Source: Locusta migratoria
Lineage: Eukaryota; Arthropoda; Insecta; Orthoptera; Acrididae
Direction: 5' to 3'
Length of the DNA stretch: 64,000 bases
NCBI GenBank assembly: GCA_026315105.1
Contig: CM048753.1
Coordinates: 68,177,547 to 68,241,546, forward strand
Part shown: one piece after another, positions 34,402 through 46,861 of the stretch
Numbering within the stretch: the first letter of the stretch is position 1
Layout: every line of letters starts with the position of its first letter
Notes under the pieces: generated by a model
The model's database searches: none
What the model saw: only the letters and a program-made list of their open reading frames with translations
Told to the model about the DNA's origin: nothing
Program-made: the position numbers and the translations under genes

Positions 34402-35312
34402 GTTAATTCACACTGTCCGTCACGTCAGGTCACGTCACCATCCCTTAGAACATTCCGCAATGTATTTCTAATAGCGGCATTCACACTGTCCATCACTGGA
34501 TCGTCACGTGACGTCAACGTGACGTCAAGCTTTCTCGAGAAGAATGTTTTGACGGAACGGCCGTCTGCTAAAATCGGAAGTTAACCTATTTTCGTCATGC
34601 GAATTACATGTTGCAGTCGACGATTACACTGTTTATATGCAAATGTGTCTTATTCATGTTTATTTTGTTGTTATACTTCGTTTTAGTGGTAAATCTCAAA
34701 AGTTTCATGACGACTTAAATATTTTTGTCAATTGAGTGTCCCCCTAAAATCGTGGTCGGATATCTGAAACCAAAAAATGGTTTATGTTGCGTAACATTGT
34801 AACAGAAAAGACTGAAGCAAACTGTTTATTTGAATAAGATTGTAATTTGATTACGCATTTTTCTTTAAATAACATTTTAAATGCAAAAGTCGGTTCTAAT
34901 GAAAGACAAAAATTCAGTTGTTTACGACAGTATTAACAATGTCAGCGGGCAAATCGTAATGGATAAAGTAAACAGGCGCTATTTATGTTCTTATAAGTAT
35001 TGTATTGATGATTTCAAATGTTTACTTTTTCGCTTGAAGATAGATGTCGATGTTTGAAATGTTGTTTCAGTTCCCAGTAAGTTGGCGAAGAACATACACT
35101 GTAAAGTTTTCTTTTGCCGTGAATAACATTTAGCGTTGTTGGTCACTCAATTCTAGTGTTAAACTATGACTTTCTTAACAGATCAGCACTCATAAGCTCA
35201 CTTTCAACATCGTGTATTGAGATGGGCGAATTGACGTCACGGACACTGACTGACAGTGTGAATACAACTTGACGTGACGGTGCCGTGACGTGACGGACAG
35301 TGTGAATTGGCC
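34402..35312. mobile_element. MITE-like element with CRE-rich inverted ends
   Basis: The left end reads AATTCACACTGTCCGTCACG. The right end, reversed, begins GGCCAATTCACACTGTCCGTC. Both ends repeat CACACTGTC and GTCACGTCA motifs twice. The left arm includes CGTCACGTGACGTCAACGTG, which holds a full TGACGTCA palindrome and an overlapping CACGTG. About 0.9 kb, AT-rich core without coding. It lies about 0.5 kb upstream of the ADPGK start codon. Confidence 0.6.
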
Positions 35313-35344
35313 TTAAGGACATCTCCCTCCCTGGACATAACCGG

Positions 35345-35550
35345 CCTACAGCAATACCGCCTAGAAGACAAGGTCTCACAACTGACGTCACACCAAGAAG
35401 CGGCGGCTGTTAGTTGACTGCCTGCCCGCTGGGGCACGCCCACCGCCTCGTAGTGGCTGCCCTGTCTGCTTGTGTGCCGCTTATCGGTGTGACGTAGGCA
35501 CTGCCAGTTGTCAGGCCTTGTCTTCTAGGCGGTGTTGCCTATAGCAGCAT
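35345..35550. repeat. Inverted repeat upstream of ADPGK
   Basis: The arm at about 35345-35383 (ACCGCCTAGAAGACAAGG, later ACAACTG) recurs reversed at about 35504-35545 (CCTTGTCTTCTAGGCGGT). Arms are about 40 bases, spacer about 120 bases and GC-rich. Function unknown. Confidence 0.75.
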
Positions 35551-35853
35551 ATGACATCGCTGCGGTATCTACCTTCATGCCACTTGCTGTGACGACAATT
35601 ACTTACATGTTGAATTAATTTTCAAACAAAAGCGTATATTTATATTCTAAGAAACTAATAAAAGCGGAAATAGAATAAATCATTTACAGTAAATACTGTT
35701 CATTATTGACTCTCATTCGAAAAAAATGACCTTTCTACACTTTTCCTGTCTTTCCGGTTCCATTCTTCACTTGGCATAGATCTTTGCTTTGTTAGTAGTA
35801 AAGTATCTTTGCTTGCCAGCTGTGTAGTGTTTTGAGAAGTGCCAATTCAAAAA

Positions 35854-36182
35854 ATGGGAAACTTTCTGAAGTATTGTAGTTTTATTTCATTGTTAGTTCT
35901 TTTGTACTCCTTGTACTTGAGAAGAGATGTGGGTGATGAATTACAAGTCAAGTTAAATTCGGTGCTTGAAGGATTAGTGAAGGCGGAGAAGGAGTTTTCC
36001 TTGAACCAGCACCCAAAAGTGGCGTTGGGCTACGGTGCTTGTCAGGATATGTTTGTTGACGCCAGACAGTTGTTGACATACGATAGAATTGCTGAAAACC
36101 CGGAACATTTCAGCGATATCAGATCGCGAGATGAACTCCTGAGGTCGTATGCGTATTTCTTCAGGCATGGAGCTGCTGCCGA
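35854..36182 (+). CDS. ADPGK: ADP-dependent glucokinase, exon 1
   Basis: ADPGK phosphorylates glucose with ADP as donor and, in animals, is anchored in the ER; the fold is that of the ribokinase/PfkB superfamily. I take the ATG at 35854; an upstream in-frame GTG is not a likely start. The N-terminus MGNFLKYCSFISLLVLLYS is a signal anchor. Next come a short helical linker and the family block VALGYGACQDMFVDARQLL, then RSRDELLRSYAYFFRHGAAA, which matches the conserved HFxxKGAAAERF region of animal ADPGK. The exon stops in the middle of the glutamate codon at donor GTAAGTATG; exon 2 resumes with RF. Family recalled, not searched. Confidence 0.9.
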
Positions 36183-36641
36183 GTAAGTATGTTATCTACT
36201 GCTATAGTTGAAATCTTCACTTAACATTGCTAGTTGTCAGTCGTACGATTCCGAAACAACTTCGCCAATTTGATTTACATGTTGTAGATCTGTCCGGTAT
36301 TCTTCACAAGCAGGAGAATTGACGTAAAAAGAGTTGTTCAACTAACTCCTGTCAATCAGTGATCCGTTGCTTACGTAACCTTGACACAAACAGCTTTGCA
36401 CAGTAATGAATAAATGTAACGTGAGACTGAAATCATGGTAGTACTATGCCCTTAAAATTTAGAATATTTTGTTAGAAGATTCTGATTTTTTTATAACATA
36501 ATTTACACATCCACCTCATCAAAACGTGTGTGTTTATGACAACTTTTCTAGTATGCGACGTGAACAAGTTTGATGTGATGAAGGATCATATACATTTATT
36601 GACAAATTTTGAGAGACACCCTACCAGCAAGATAGGCTTTT

Positions 36642-36685
<44 letters not shown>
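36642..36685 (+). repeat. (GT)n microsatellite
   Basis: GT run in ADPGK intron 1. Confidence 0.95.
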
Positions 36686-36687
<2 letters not shown>

Positions 36688-37988
36688 CAGCCAGTTAAAC
36701 AAATTGTATCTTTACACGTTGGCCTTGACATGTTCATTTTACAGTATTATTTTTTAAATACGTTATAGTCATATATAGTGCACTTTTAGTTGAAATTACA
36801 GCTTTCTTTATTGATCATATTTTGATTGATGATTAACGAGTTTCTTTCCAATTGCAACGACTTTATACAATTATAGGCCAATACAGAACAGTTCAATTAC
36901 AACATAGTATATTGATAAGCAAGCCTACTTTTAGGTTTTCTTTCTAGTAATAACATAATTCATTCAAAGAGTAAAATGGATTTCTCTCACTTTCTTCCAA
37001 GCTTTATTAACGTTCTTTATTTGGTTGATTTTGCTCGGCAAGCAATTGAAGAGGTTCATCCGGTAAAATTTTACTAATATTCTGCCGGCCTCGAGTGTAT
37101 ATCTTCGTGGCAACAACAACAACATAGCAGAAAATCTGTTCAATTAATACTCTTAGAAATTCACAGAGAATGAATTTATTAATGTTTCATAAAGACCATG
37201 AAATAAATAAATAGGCCCTAATGCTCTTTCTGGTCTATAGCTGACAGGTTGTTGTATGTGCCCTTGTCCACCCATTAAAAGTAATTGTCCTACAAAAATG
37301 AAGATTTCATGCCAAACATTTTGTCATGCAATTGGCTTAGATGCCAACCTCACAATCACACAATACGGCAAAACATATGGTACACGTAGAATGAATATAA
37401 AAGAGCAATGTCTCATGATAACGAAGGTGAAACACGTTCGGGTTACTCTTTTCTGTGTTATGAGTACATTCTTCATGTTTACTGAGCTTCCTCATAATTC
37501 TATTCCATATGACATTGATTCCTAGTGTTCACATTAGAACATTTTGAGGATTTCACTTCTAACCATAGCTTTTATAGTGTATTATAACTGGCTGAACTCA
37601 ATTTCCCCAGGTGTTCTGACCTCATAAGTATGTTGTTTAGGTGTAGACCCACAAATTTAACACAAGTTACTTGTTCAAGTATGTTCTTTTTGATTGTATT
37701 ATTTGGTCCACAGTTTATAAAGTGCATGATTTTTTTATGATATAAAATTAGGACTAATAAAACAATGGAAATACCTTAAGGATTCAACAATATTTTGGAA
37801 AGGATTGGTTGCTACTCGCCAAGGAGACGGCCGATTATCTACAGAAAGGCACACATAACAGAATAAATACAAAATGAAGCTGTCAGCTGTTAAGCCTTCC
37901 TCTGCCACAGAGAACGTGCTTACACTCACACAAACTCAACCGCCATCTCTGGCTGTTGTGGCTGGCTTTCCAGTCGCAACAGCTGGAG

Positions 37989-37990
<2 letters not shown>

Positions 37991-38039
<49 letters not shown>
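37991..38039 (+). repeat. (GT)n microsatellite
   Basis: GT run of about 49 bases. The flanking text (GCAGAGGAAGGCTTAACA) resembles, in inverted form, that at about 37890-37910 (TGTTAAGCCTTCCTCTGC), so the run sits in the loop of a short inverted repeat. Confidence 0.92.
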
Positions 38040-38040
<1 letters not shown>

Positions 38041-38287
38041 CTCTGTAGCAGAGGAAGGCTTAACAACCAAAAGCTTCGTTTTTTGTTTATTCTGTTATGT
38101 GTGCCTTTTGTGACTCATTGGGTGTCTCTATGGTGAGTAGCAACCTACCATCCTTCCCAAAAAAATTAGGACTAACTGATTTAAAATAAACTATCTAGTC
38201 TACGTAACATTTTCAGCTCTGTGTAGCTTCCAATTCATCCATCCCCGACCCCCTAGGGGGTCCACAGTTAATTTGTTGGTACCACGT

Positions 38288-38602
38288 GTGCCTCGGTTGC
38301 ACAGTGGTAGAGTGCCAGACTACAAATCCAAAGGTCCCGGGTTCGATCCCCGCCAGGTCCTAGGATTTTTATCTGTCACTTTCCACTTCTTTCACCTCTG
38401 GCAGTATTGCTCATGTGAAAAATACCGAGTAGCACCGTGGTTCGGAACCCACGTCAAACTGTAGGTCCCCCTATAACTGGCTGGGTAAGTCAGTTCGAAG
38501 GTCGGAGGAAGGCAACGGCATACCACCTCCAAACAGGACCATGCCTAGTAAAGCACTGTGGTGTTCAAACCAATCTTCGGATTGTTGACTGCTTTACCTT
38601 AT
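38288..38602 (+). repeat. tRNA-Cys-like SINE (family 2), copy 2
   Basis: Nearly identical to 21014-21323 over its whole length, including GTTCGAAGGTCGGAGGAAGG and the end GACTGCTTTACC. The high similarity of the two copies suggests recent activity. Confidence 0.88.
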
Positions 38603-39879
38603 GTGGTGCACACGGGTCCCCGGGTCATTGTGCACAGCCTTTCTTTCTGTTTTCCTAGGCTGCATGACCTTGTAGTGTAACAGCTAGAGGCTCAAGAAAG
38701 TCGAGTATAATTATTTAATGAGTCATATTTAATTTAGCAAACTGGTAGGAGAATATTTTCTGCCTCCAGTTTTTCCCTGTACAGGTTTTGTGCAGAAGAA
38801 AAAGAATCGGTGAAGAATTCATTGGCAGTGATATAATTATTCCGAGATAAATTAAACCTATGGACTGTGTGTATATTCCGTAGCTTTTACTATGTTATAA
38901 TTATTCTTGGTCTGGATATGTTTGAGAAACAAGGCATATAATAAGCCTTTGTATGTATGTACTTAAGTTATAAAATAAACACTGTACTTGTTCTAGTAAG
39001 TAACACACTGCTTGCTTGAATTAATAAGGGTTTAAATGAGACGTGTTTGCTATTTTGGGTTCTCTTGTGATGATTGGAAAAGAGTTAACATCCAAGAAGA
39101 CCTATCAAGATATGTTGCTATGTTAGGAGGCACGGACTAGTCGGTCCTCTTATATTTGGCAACAACATTCTTATTACACACATTTAACAAATGAAGAGAT
39201 CTTATCATAAAGAAGTGGTAATGGGATTGTTCCCGACACGCAAGTTTGGTTGAGATACTTAAACAGTAGATGCCGTCGGAACAACTCAACCTCTCACAGT
39301 TCCCCTCCTCCCTGTCATAATTTCCTAATTCCTCCCAGCCCCCACACATTCCACACATCTCCCCTCTCTAGACGTTTCCCTTTAAAACAGCCTGGCTATG
39401 CCTATGGTTCTGCTGATGGTTATAGCAATTTTTATCTCATTCTTGTTTACTCCTGTTTTTGGCACAGTTTGGTTTGACCCCTACCGTGAAATTAGTTACC
39501 AGTGTGAGCCATGGTTAAATTGTACGTAGCTTCTCACCGGACTGCAGTGGTTATGTTGGTACCAATGGTAATGGCAGCAACTCGGATGACCAACAAATGT
39601 TTTGTTTTGACAACTTCAAATAAAACGAATAATTTTTTTTTTTCCTGAATGCACAAGGGTACATACAAAAATCTGTCAACCATAGAGCAGGTACAGTATT
39701 AATTTCGCTGCAAGTGAGATGAGAAACAATAACATTTACTCTGTAACTCATGAAAAATATTAACGCAACTCTACACTTAATTGTTCATCTGTTGCCAACA
39801 TAAGCACTGGAGCTCGGCGAGAAGTGTCGTAAAATTTTACCATGACCATTTGGGAAAGGTCTCCCAACCTAGCCCCTAT

Positions 39880-40250
39880 AGCATGCACCCCTTTCCCTTC
39901 CTTTCCCCTTTCCTTCGCCGTAGCCCCATCAATACTCAACTACTGCAACAACTCAATCCTCCACAATGATAATATCTCCTCCAGGTGATTAACCATACTT
40001 GGTTCCAAGGGGGTTTTCCCCTCCCAGCAGAGGGACATTATAATGGTTCCTGTTCTTAAGCCTGGCAAAGGATCGATCATCCCTCCCTGGACAGTTACTG
40101 GCCAGTTAGCCTGACAAATGTGCCGTGTAAATTGCTTGATAGGATGGTTGCCCACAGATTATGCTGGATACTTGAAGCACGTGGACTGACACAAAACTGC
40201 CCACACTCTCACGGAATTTCATAAATGCATGGTGTTCTGAGAACTAAATC
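39880..40250 (+). pseudogene. Fragment of a fourth non-LTR RT
   Basis: Broken frames include MVPVLKPGK, then PISLTN-like text (GQLA..QMCRVNCLIGWL) and RLCWILEARGL, the VxVxKPGKD...YRPISLTxVxxKLLExM segment preceding the RT catalytic box. The rest is missing. Confidence 0.55.
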
Positions 40251-40702
40251 ATCTTTCAAGGGATTCATTAGTTACCGCATCTTTGCTGGAGGCCTGAAGA
40301 TTGTTGAATTTGTCTCTTCAGAAGCTGGATAATTTTCCATGTAATGGAGTCACAAAATGTTAAAAAAGCGGTCTTCTTGATGTCTTCTTCAGATTTCTTC
40401 TGGGTAAAAGTGCTGTTTATGAGTCTACGAATTGCGGTTCATGGGTAGATGTTGGTAACGGCGTGATGAATGATGCAGGTGAAGGTGGCCAATCAGATTT
40501 CGCATTTCGTGTGTTGTGAATTTGGCCTTTCTTCACATGCTTTTTCGTTCAGATTTAATAATTTCTTGCAGTGTAAATTCAATTAAGCGTTTCTCCCTCA
40601 AGTAATACGACTGACAATTTTTCCAGTGAATTGTAAACGGGAATAATGAACATTATTAAAATTAGTGTTCACTACCCTAAGAAAAAAACCAGAAGTTGGT
40701 TA

Positions 40703-40707
<5 letters not shown>

Positions 40708-40749
<42 letters not shown>
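40708..40749 (+). repeat. (AT)n microsatellite
   Basis: AT run next to the PLE terminal segment on its right. Confidence 0.95.
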
Positions 40750-40750
<1 letters not shown>

Positions 40751-40757
40751 GAATATT

Positions 40758-41090
40758 ATAGAGGAAAAATTCCTAACAGGAAAAAAATATACGTAAAAAA
40801 TAGATGAAGAACACTTACCAGGCGAAGGGGCACAGGCAGTAATAGCAACAAATAAACACACAGACACACACACACTCAAAAATGCTAGCTTTCGCAGCCT
40901 AGCTGCTTCATCAGGCAGAAGGGAAGGAGAGGGAAAAGGAAATGATGAGGGATTTAAGGAAGGGGGTAAGGAGCCATTCCAATCCCGGGACAGGAAAGAC
41001 TTACCTTGGGGGAAAAAATGGAAGGTAAATAAATGCACATACACCCACACATTTACACAGACACAAGTACACTTAGGCAGACATACTGTA
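40758..41090 (-). mobile_element. PLE terminal segment with hammerhead-like core
   Basis: Minus-strand copy of the non-coding segment that elsewhere follows PLE endonuclease. It has a GGATTGGAATGGCTCCTTAC block, a pyrimidine-rich stretch, the ribozyme-like core at 40890-40914, then a short CA/GT run and TTCGCCTGGTAAGTG at its end. Confidence 0.7.
40887..40917 (-). ncRNA. Hammerhead-ribozyme-like core
   Basis: Minus strand: UGC, CUGAUGA, hairpin GCAGC-UAG-GCUGC, GAAA, GCU-A, GCA. This gives stem I of 3 bp (UGC/GCA), stem II of 5 bp, and a self-complementary AGCU that could form stem III between two copies, with cleavage expected after A. This is the most complete copy in the window. Activity is not shown. 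Confidence 0.55.
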
Positions 41091-41091
41091 G

Positions 41092-41095
<4 letters not shown>

Positions 41096-41180
<85 letters not shown>
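41096..41180 (+). repeat. (AT)n microsatellite
   Basis: AT run of about 85 bases separating two PLE terminal segments. Confidence 0.97.
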
Positions 41181-41185
<5 letters not shown>

Positions 41186-41480
41186 AAAATAAAAATAGAA
41201 AAAGAGATGACTTACCAAAAGGACCGGCTCGTCGAGAGAAACAAATAAAATCACACACAAACACACATACAAGCTTTCGCCACCACTGGCAGCTTCTTCA
41301 GGAAAAAGAGGAAAAAAGGGGAGGAAAAGGGAAGGATATGGGTTTTAAGGAAGTGGAAAAGGAGTCATTCCAATCCCAGGAGTGGAAGGACTTACCTTAG
41401 GGGAAAAAAAGGAAGGTAAACAAATACACACACACTCAGACATATCGAAACGCAAGCACACCTAGACAGACATTTGTCAT
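41181..41480 (-). mobile_element. PLE terminal segment, second subfamily
   Basis: Minus strand: ACTCCTTTTCCACTTCCTTA block, core at 41275-41301 (CUGAAGA; stem GCUGCC/GGUGGC with two G-U pairs; GAAA; GCUU), then GACGAGCCGGTCCTTTTGGT near its end. The same subfamily appears at 52.6, 53.9, 55.8, 56.3 and 60.3 kb. Confidence 0.7.
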
Positions 41481-42059
41481 ATATATAAACTCTTGTTTAA
41501 CCTATACCTAACCATCTGAAGGCTACACTACAGATCACTTTCTTAAATGAAAGGATGTTTCCAACACACTTTCAGACTACTCTTTATCACACTATTGATC
41601 ACTTCAAAAACAACAGGCCAGTGCAGTCTTAAGGTTAGGTACATAGGTTACACAGTAAGTTTTGTCTCGTAGTAGCGCCTGAATATCTTGTTCAGAACCG
41701 CTCAGTATAAGTGATTGCACTCGTAAAGGCTGCGAAAGTCATGCAATTACCACAACTAAAATCACTGGTGAAAATAATTTTGACTACATAGTACAGCCAG
41801 TACGCTCAATCTCCATTACAAAACGTAAATATAAATCTCACATTTATTGCAATGCAATATGTTGAGATAAAGATCATTACATCCACTACGCCGATTTGTT
41901 TACAAACCATAAAGAGAAGGATATTTGTTATTGACCACGCAAATGCGACTGCTGATCCTATGCCGTTGCCAACGTCCAAAGATGAAACGTCACTCGCGGA
42001 CTCCTAAACTGCACTTCAGCCGTCTACCGATTACGTAAGTGGCTAAGTTCGTGTGTCAG

Positions 42060-43580
42060 GTTTTGAGCATCTGACATGGTTTCGTACCAAGGTCTTCAGA
42101 ACAGACTGGTTCTGTGCTGGGTGATGGTAGCTGGCAGCATGCATATACCGATTGTGTGGGTGTGCTTGTGGTAAATGCTGTGACCCAGACTTCCATCAGG
42201 TTTACGGGGGATAAGACCGTCCAGGAATGGCAATGAACCATCCTTCTGTACTTCCATCGTTAATTTCATGTGGCCGTGTGTAATGTCTATGTGCTCCAGG
42301 AACTCATAGCTTTTTCTCTCCATGAGGCCAGATGACGAAGGTATCATCGACATACCGGTAAAAGCAGCTAGACTTTCAGGAACCATATCCAAGGCAATGT
42401 CTTTTAAATGCTCCACGAAGAGGTTGGCTACAACTGGAGCTAACGGGCCTCCCATTGCTATGCCATCTGTCTGGTTGGAGCATTTCGAAGACATTGACTT
42501 GGACACGGCTCCTGCAAAGCCTAGCTGCTTTTACCGGTATGTCGACGATACCTTTGTCATCTGCCCTCGTGGAGAGAAAAAGCTAGAAGGGTTCCTAGAG
42601 CACATCAACAGTATAAATGGCCACATCAAATTCATGTTGGAAGTAGAGGAGGACAGTTCCTTGCCATTCCCGGGCATTCTTATCTGCTATAAACCTGATG
42701 CAAGCCTGGGTCACAGTGTTTACCGCAAGCCCACCCACACAATCGATATTTGCACACTACCAGCTACTCTCACACAGCACAGAAACTGTGTCAGATGCTG
42801 AAACCCTGTCACTCGAACTCAGCCACTTACGTAAAGTTTTCAAGGATAACAACTACAGCAAAAGACAAATATATCGGGCACTTTCACCTAAGTTATGTAA
42901 ACAGAAGATTTGAAGACCACTGTTTTACTGTTTTGTAGCTCCATAACAAGGAAAATTAGTCAGCTCCTGAAGAGACATAAAATCGACACAATTTTCTGGC
43001 CCCCAGAAAAGATCTGGCAAGTAATGTATCCCATGAAAGATGATGTAGGTCTCAGAATACGAGGCATTTATAAAATTCTATGTGAGTGTGGGTAGTCTTA
43101 TGTCAGACTGACTGCACTATTGAACAGTGAAGCATAGAACTTGAAAGATGTTTTCGATTACGCTATCTCGACAAGTCAGCTGTGGAGGAACATGCTTTGG
43201 AAAATGGACACCAAATTGCTTTCAGCGAGGCATCAGTTATTAAACGACCGAACAGCTTCTGGGATAGTGTAATAAATGAGGCCATAGAGATCAAAATTTC
43301 TGAAAACACTCTGAATAAAGATGGTGGTCTGCAGCTGAGTATGGCATGAGATTTGCAGAGTTGAAAATGGGTGCGACATATGCGCGACCAAAACATTTCC
43401 ATATATGGTCAAGGAACTGGGCACCAGTGATCTGAGGCAGCGGCGCGCATGTATAAGCATGGCAGTGGCCTCGAAATAACAGTCATCCACTTGACAATGG
43501 CGGAGGAGATCTCCGTTGAAAGCTCGTGGGCAGAAAACCACATAATGCAGCTTGCAACCCGAGAAGATTTTATTAATGGA
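42060..43580. mobile_element. Penelope-like element RT-EN, two copies head to head
   Basis: Minus strand 42480-42096 reads TDGIAMGGPLAPVVANLFVE, then KDGSLPFLDGLIPRKPDGSL. Plus strand from 42481 reads FEDIDLDTAPAKP, then YRYVDDTFVICPRGEKKLEG (the RT catalytic box YVDD) and LGHSVYRKPTHT. The plus copy continues through frameshifts to RHKIDTIFWPPEKIWQVMYP and GIYKILCECG, the start of the GIY-YIG endonuclease, and a degraded remainder to about 43340. The 3' UTR ends near 43580. The two copies abut at about 42480. Both are dead. Confidence 0.85.
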
Positions 43581-44200
43581 TATTGCAGCGAAAACATGTA
43601 CTCATGCGTAACTTTTTATTAAACCACTTCATTTAGATTAACTCCCAAGCCTACAGTGCAGACTGCTTGCTGCTAAGAGTAATGTATGGAGGGTGTTCAG
43701 AGATTTTGTCACCCATATCGTGGTATTTTGTGGGCCCTAAGTTTACTCTGAAGGTTGCATTACTGCCATTTTGGCTGATCTGGTTCTTTTCACGGTACGG
43801 GGGCTGGATAGTAAGTAATGAGTAAAATTATTTTTCTTGGAAATGACATTATTGACAGAGGCACTGTTGTTGATGTTCTGTGATAACCACCCTATGGTTT
43901 GAATAACGCTGTCTCTTATGTTGTAAAAGATCCCTCACAGCAGTTCTTTCAATTGACAGAGAGACTGTAATCACAAGGATTCGTGTCATGAAAGTAAAAT
44001 AAAGAATTTTGGTCTGAGCTGAGCTGTAGAAGTTTTGTGTCACTGTGCTGTCTCAAAATTTGTTTTCTCAAAAATCAAAGTCCTACATTAAAATATATTT
44101 AGTCCAATAAAATCATTTCACTTTACCTCTCATTCCTAATGATTTTAGCATACTTAGTGTACTTGTGTGGCCAACAGCATAAAAAGCCCTAGGAAGATCT

Positions 44201-45198
44201 AACACCCAAACCTTCAGATGTCAGACACTCAGATCCGTACCAAACGTTGTATATCGATAGAGTATCAACCGAAACTTCTATATAATTCATGATTTGTGCT
44301 GTCGTCCAGTAGAACGTGTATAAACTATAATAATAAGTAACAAATAACCTACGGAATAGAGCAAAGGCATATCTGTGAGGCATAATCACGTCACGCTTTC
44401 ATGGGTTAGTAAGTAGAGCATTAGATTCTCTTGCAGAGGGTCCTGGGTTCAAACCCCACCTAGGCCTTAAATGTTTTCATTGTTTAAACTACAGTACGTT
44501 GGAAATTGTTAAAAGGGGCAACGTGTTCCTCATATGTAAAAGTACTGTTTCCATTTTGTAGCAATGTGTTATTGGCAGTTTACTCTTGCTTCGTTTTATT
44601 TGCAAGTAGCTAATCTGTAGGGGTTTTTTTTTTCGTAGTTTCACAGAATAAACGAACATAATCAGAACATAAAAAAAAAACTGCATCACACATACAGCTG
44701 TATTAATAGCAATAATAGTAATAACAATAACAAAAATAGTAATGTTAAAAACAATAAAAGTAATTAAAGTAATAACACTGTACAGGTTTCCTACTTTCAA
44801 ATAAAACGAAGCAAGAGTAAACTGCCAATAACACATTGCTACAAAATCGAAACAGTCCTTTTACACATGAGGAACACATTGCCCCTTTTAACAATTTCCA
44901 ACGTACTGTAGTTTAAACAATGAAAAAAAATTAAAGCGAGGTGGGGCTTGAACCCAGGACCTTCTGCACCACAAGCTAACGCTCTGCCAACTAACCCATG
45001 GTGGCGTGGCTTGATTGCCCCTCACAGACAGGCTTTTCTCTAATCCGTATGTTTGATGTTATTTATTATTATAATTTACGAACGTTCTACTGGACGGCAG
45101 CAAAAATCGGGAATTATATAGATGTTTCGGTTGATACTCTATTGATATACAACATTTGGTGTGGATCTGAGTGTCTGACATCTGAAGGTTTGGGTGTA
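44201..45198. repeat. 1-kb inverted repeat with tRNA-like modules
   Basis: Arms are 44201-44622 and 44788-45198 with a spacer of about 165 bases. Both arms carry a tRNA-like block (left: TGGGTTAGTAAGTAGAGCAT ... GGGTTCAAACCCC; right, inverted: GGGTTAGTTGGCAGAGCG ... GGGTTCAAGCCCC). Point differences between the arms show it is not brand new. It lies in ADPGK intron 1, so the transcript would fold into a long hairpin. Confidence 0.85.
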
Positions 45199-46861
45199 AG
45201 AATGCCTCTGATAAATCAATTGTTGTTGATATCAATTACCACTTTCGTGAATGCTGCTAGGGCTGATTACGTTCTTGTACAGAGTGACACAGAAGAATGG
45301 GAACATTTACACAATCCAATAAAACATGTGTGAATTCTGCAGTGGAAATTACTGATTGACCGCTGCAACATCTCAGTTGGGATACTGTGAATTTCATCCC
45401 GAATTCTCTATTTTTAACTCGTCCAGGATTCTTGGTTGAATGTGTAGACTTTTCTCTTGAGATAGCCCCATAAGAAAACAATCATCATGACATCACACTG
45501 CATGACAATTAATGGTGGCTAAAGTCTCGATTAGCGTCACGGTGTGTCCGTAGCAGTGTTAGGTTGGCAACGTAGTACATTTCGAGTAGCCAATGCTGTG
45601 TACAATAATTCAATTACTGACTGGACGAGGGTACATCAACGAATATTACTTTTACAAATATGTCATGATTTTAAGGGTTGTGGTTAAGCAGGAACCTAAG
45701 AGTACAGCTTCAATTGTGAGCGAATGTCATGATTTTTTACGAATATGGCATGATATTAAAGGAAGTGGTTAGGCAGGAAACAAGGAGTACAGATTAAATT
45801 GTTGCAAGCATTTTACCAAATTATGAACATTGAAAGAATTATTGTTATTTGTAACATTTGAGAGACACATACACGTATTTTGATTTACATAACAACAAAG
45901 TGTTACATCCCAACAGAAAGACAGTGCATGTGGAGAAACGTAGTTTTGTTGTGTGCGATCTTCTACGTTCCAACGCTGTGATTCATTTCGTAAATAAAAT
46001 CATTCAAACGTGATGTTAACACATTCATTTTCACATCTTATAAACATCGTCTGTCACCATTCATCCCAGTATCCACAGCAGACTTGCCAACACTGCCGCT
46101 TCACGTCACGTAAATACATTAGGCCATGCTGCTGATCAAGACTTTTACCATCAATGGCATGTGTGCGTGAATTGTTTGGTAACTGTGTGATCTCGGTAAC
46201 ATTCCCTGGTCCCCAAAATCACCTAATATATCCATTTGTGATTTTGAGCAAATGATAAATGACGTAAATGTTTTGTAAATGGCAAAGTTGGAAGATTTCA
46301 ACTACTATGAATTAAATTTCCTTTCCTTCATCACTTCTATTTTATTGGCTTATGGAAATGTTTCCGTTTTCTGTATCACCCTGGACAACTTCAAAAACAC
46401 TTTTGTGATTTCTTAGAAAGTAATATCTGCTCAACTAATTTATTGATCTGTCTTTTCTGATCACTTTAATAGGATTTTTGAAAATAACAGCAAAGAAAAG
46501 AACCTGTAGTTTTCTGCATTACTTTTTTTTTAAAACAAAACATTTAACTCTTGTCTCTCTTAAATAATCCGGAAGCGTATCTAATGTGAATGACTCATTT
46601 ATTATGTTTGTTGAATGTACTGCTTTAATCTGTGAGCAGTATGTTTTTACTTGATGTCTTGTTTATTTGGCAAATAAAATTAATTACAGGCACTAGGCCT
46701 ATATTTGTTTTCTGGAAAATGTGTAAATTAGTTAGAATACCTCAATTCGCAATAGTAATGCTTTTGTATGAATGAAATCGTCCTATTTTTTATAGGTCTT
46801 TCACATTGTCTTACAGTTATTAAATTTTTGATGTAGCATGTCCATAGGCTGTAGGCTTTCT

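Noticed and set aside
35839..35853. ADPGK start at an upstream in-frame GTG.
   Set aside because: Animal nuclear genes rarely start at GTG, and the ATG at 35854 directly precedes the signal anchor.
41033..41248. Frames made of dipeptide repeats (also at 18896-19114, 37874-38113, 48329-48640, 59140-59622, 61191-61466, 62650-62918).
   Set aside because: Translations of microsatellites joined to PLE non-coding sequence.
44401..44470. Functional tRNA gene.
   Set aside because: Boxes A and B are visible, but the anticodon arm does not pair well and the unit is part of an inverted repeat. The other tRNA-like heads in the window are likewise SINE parts.
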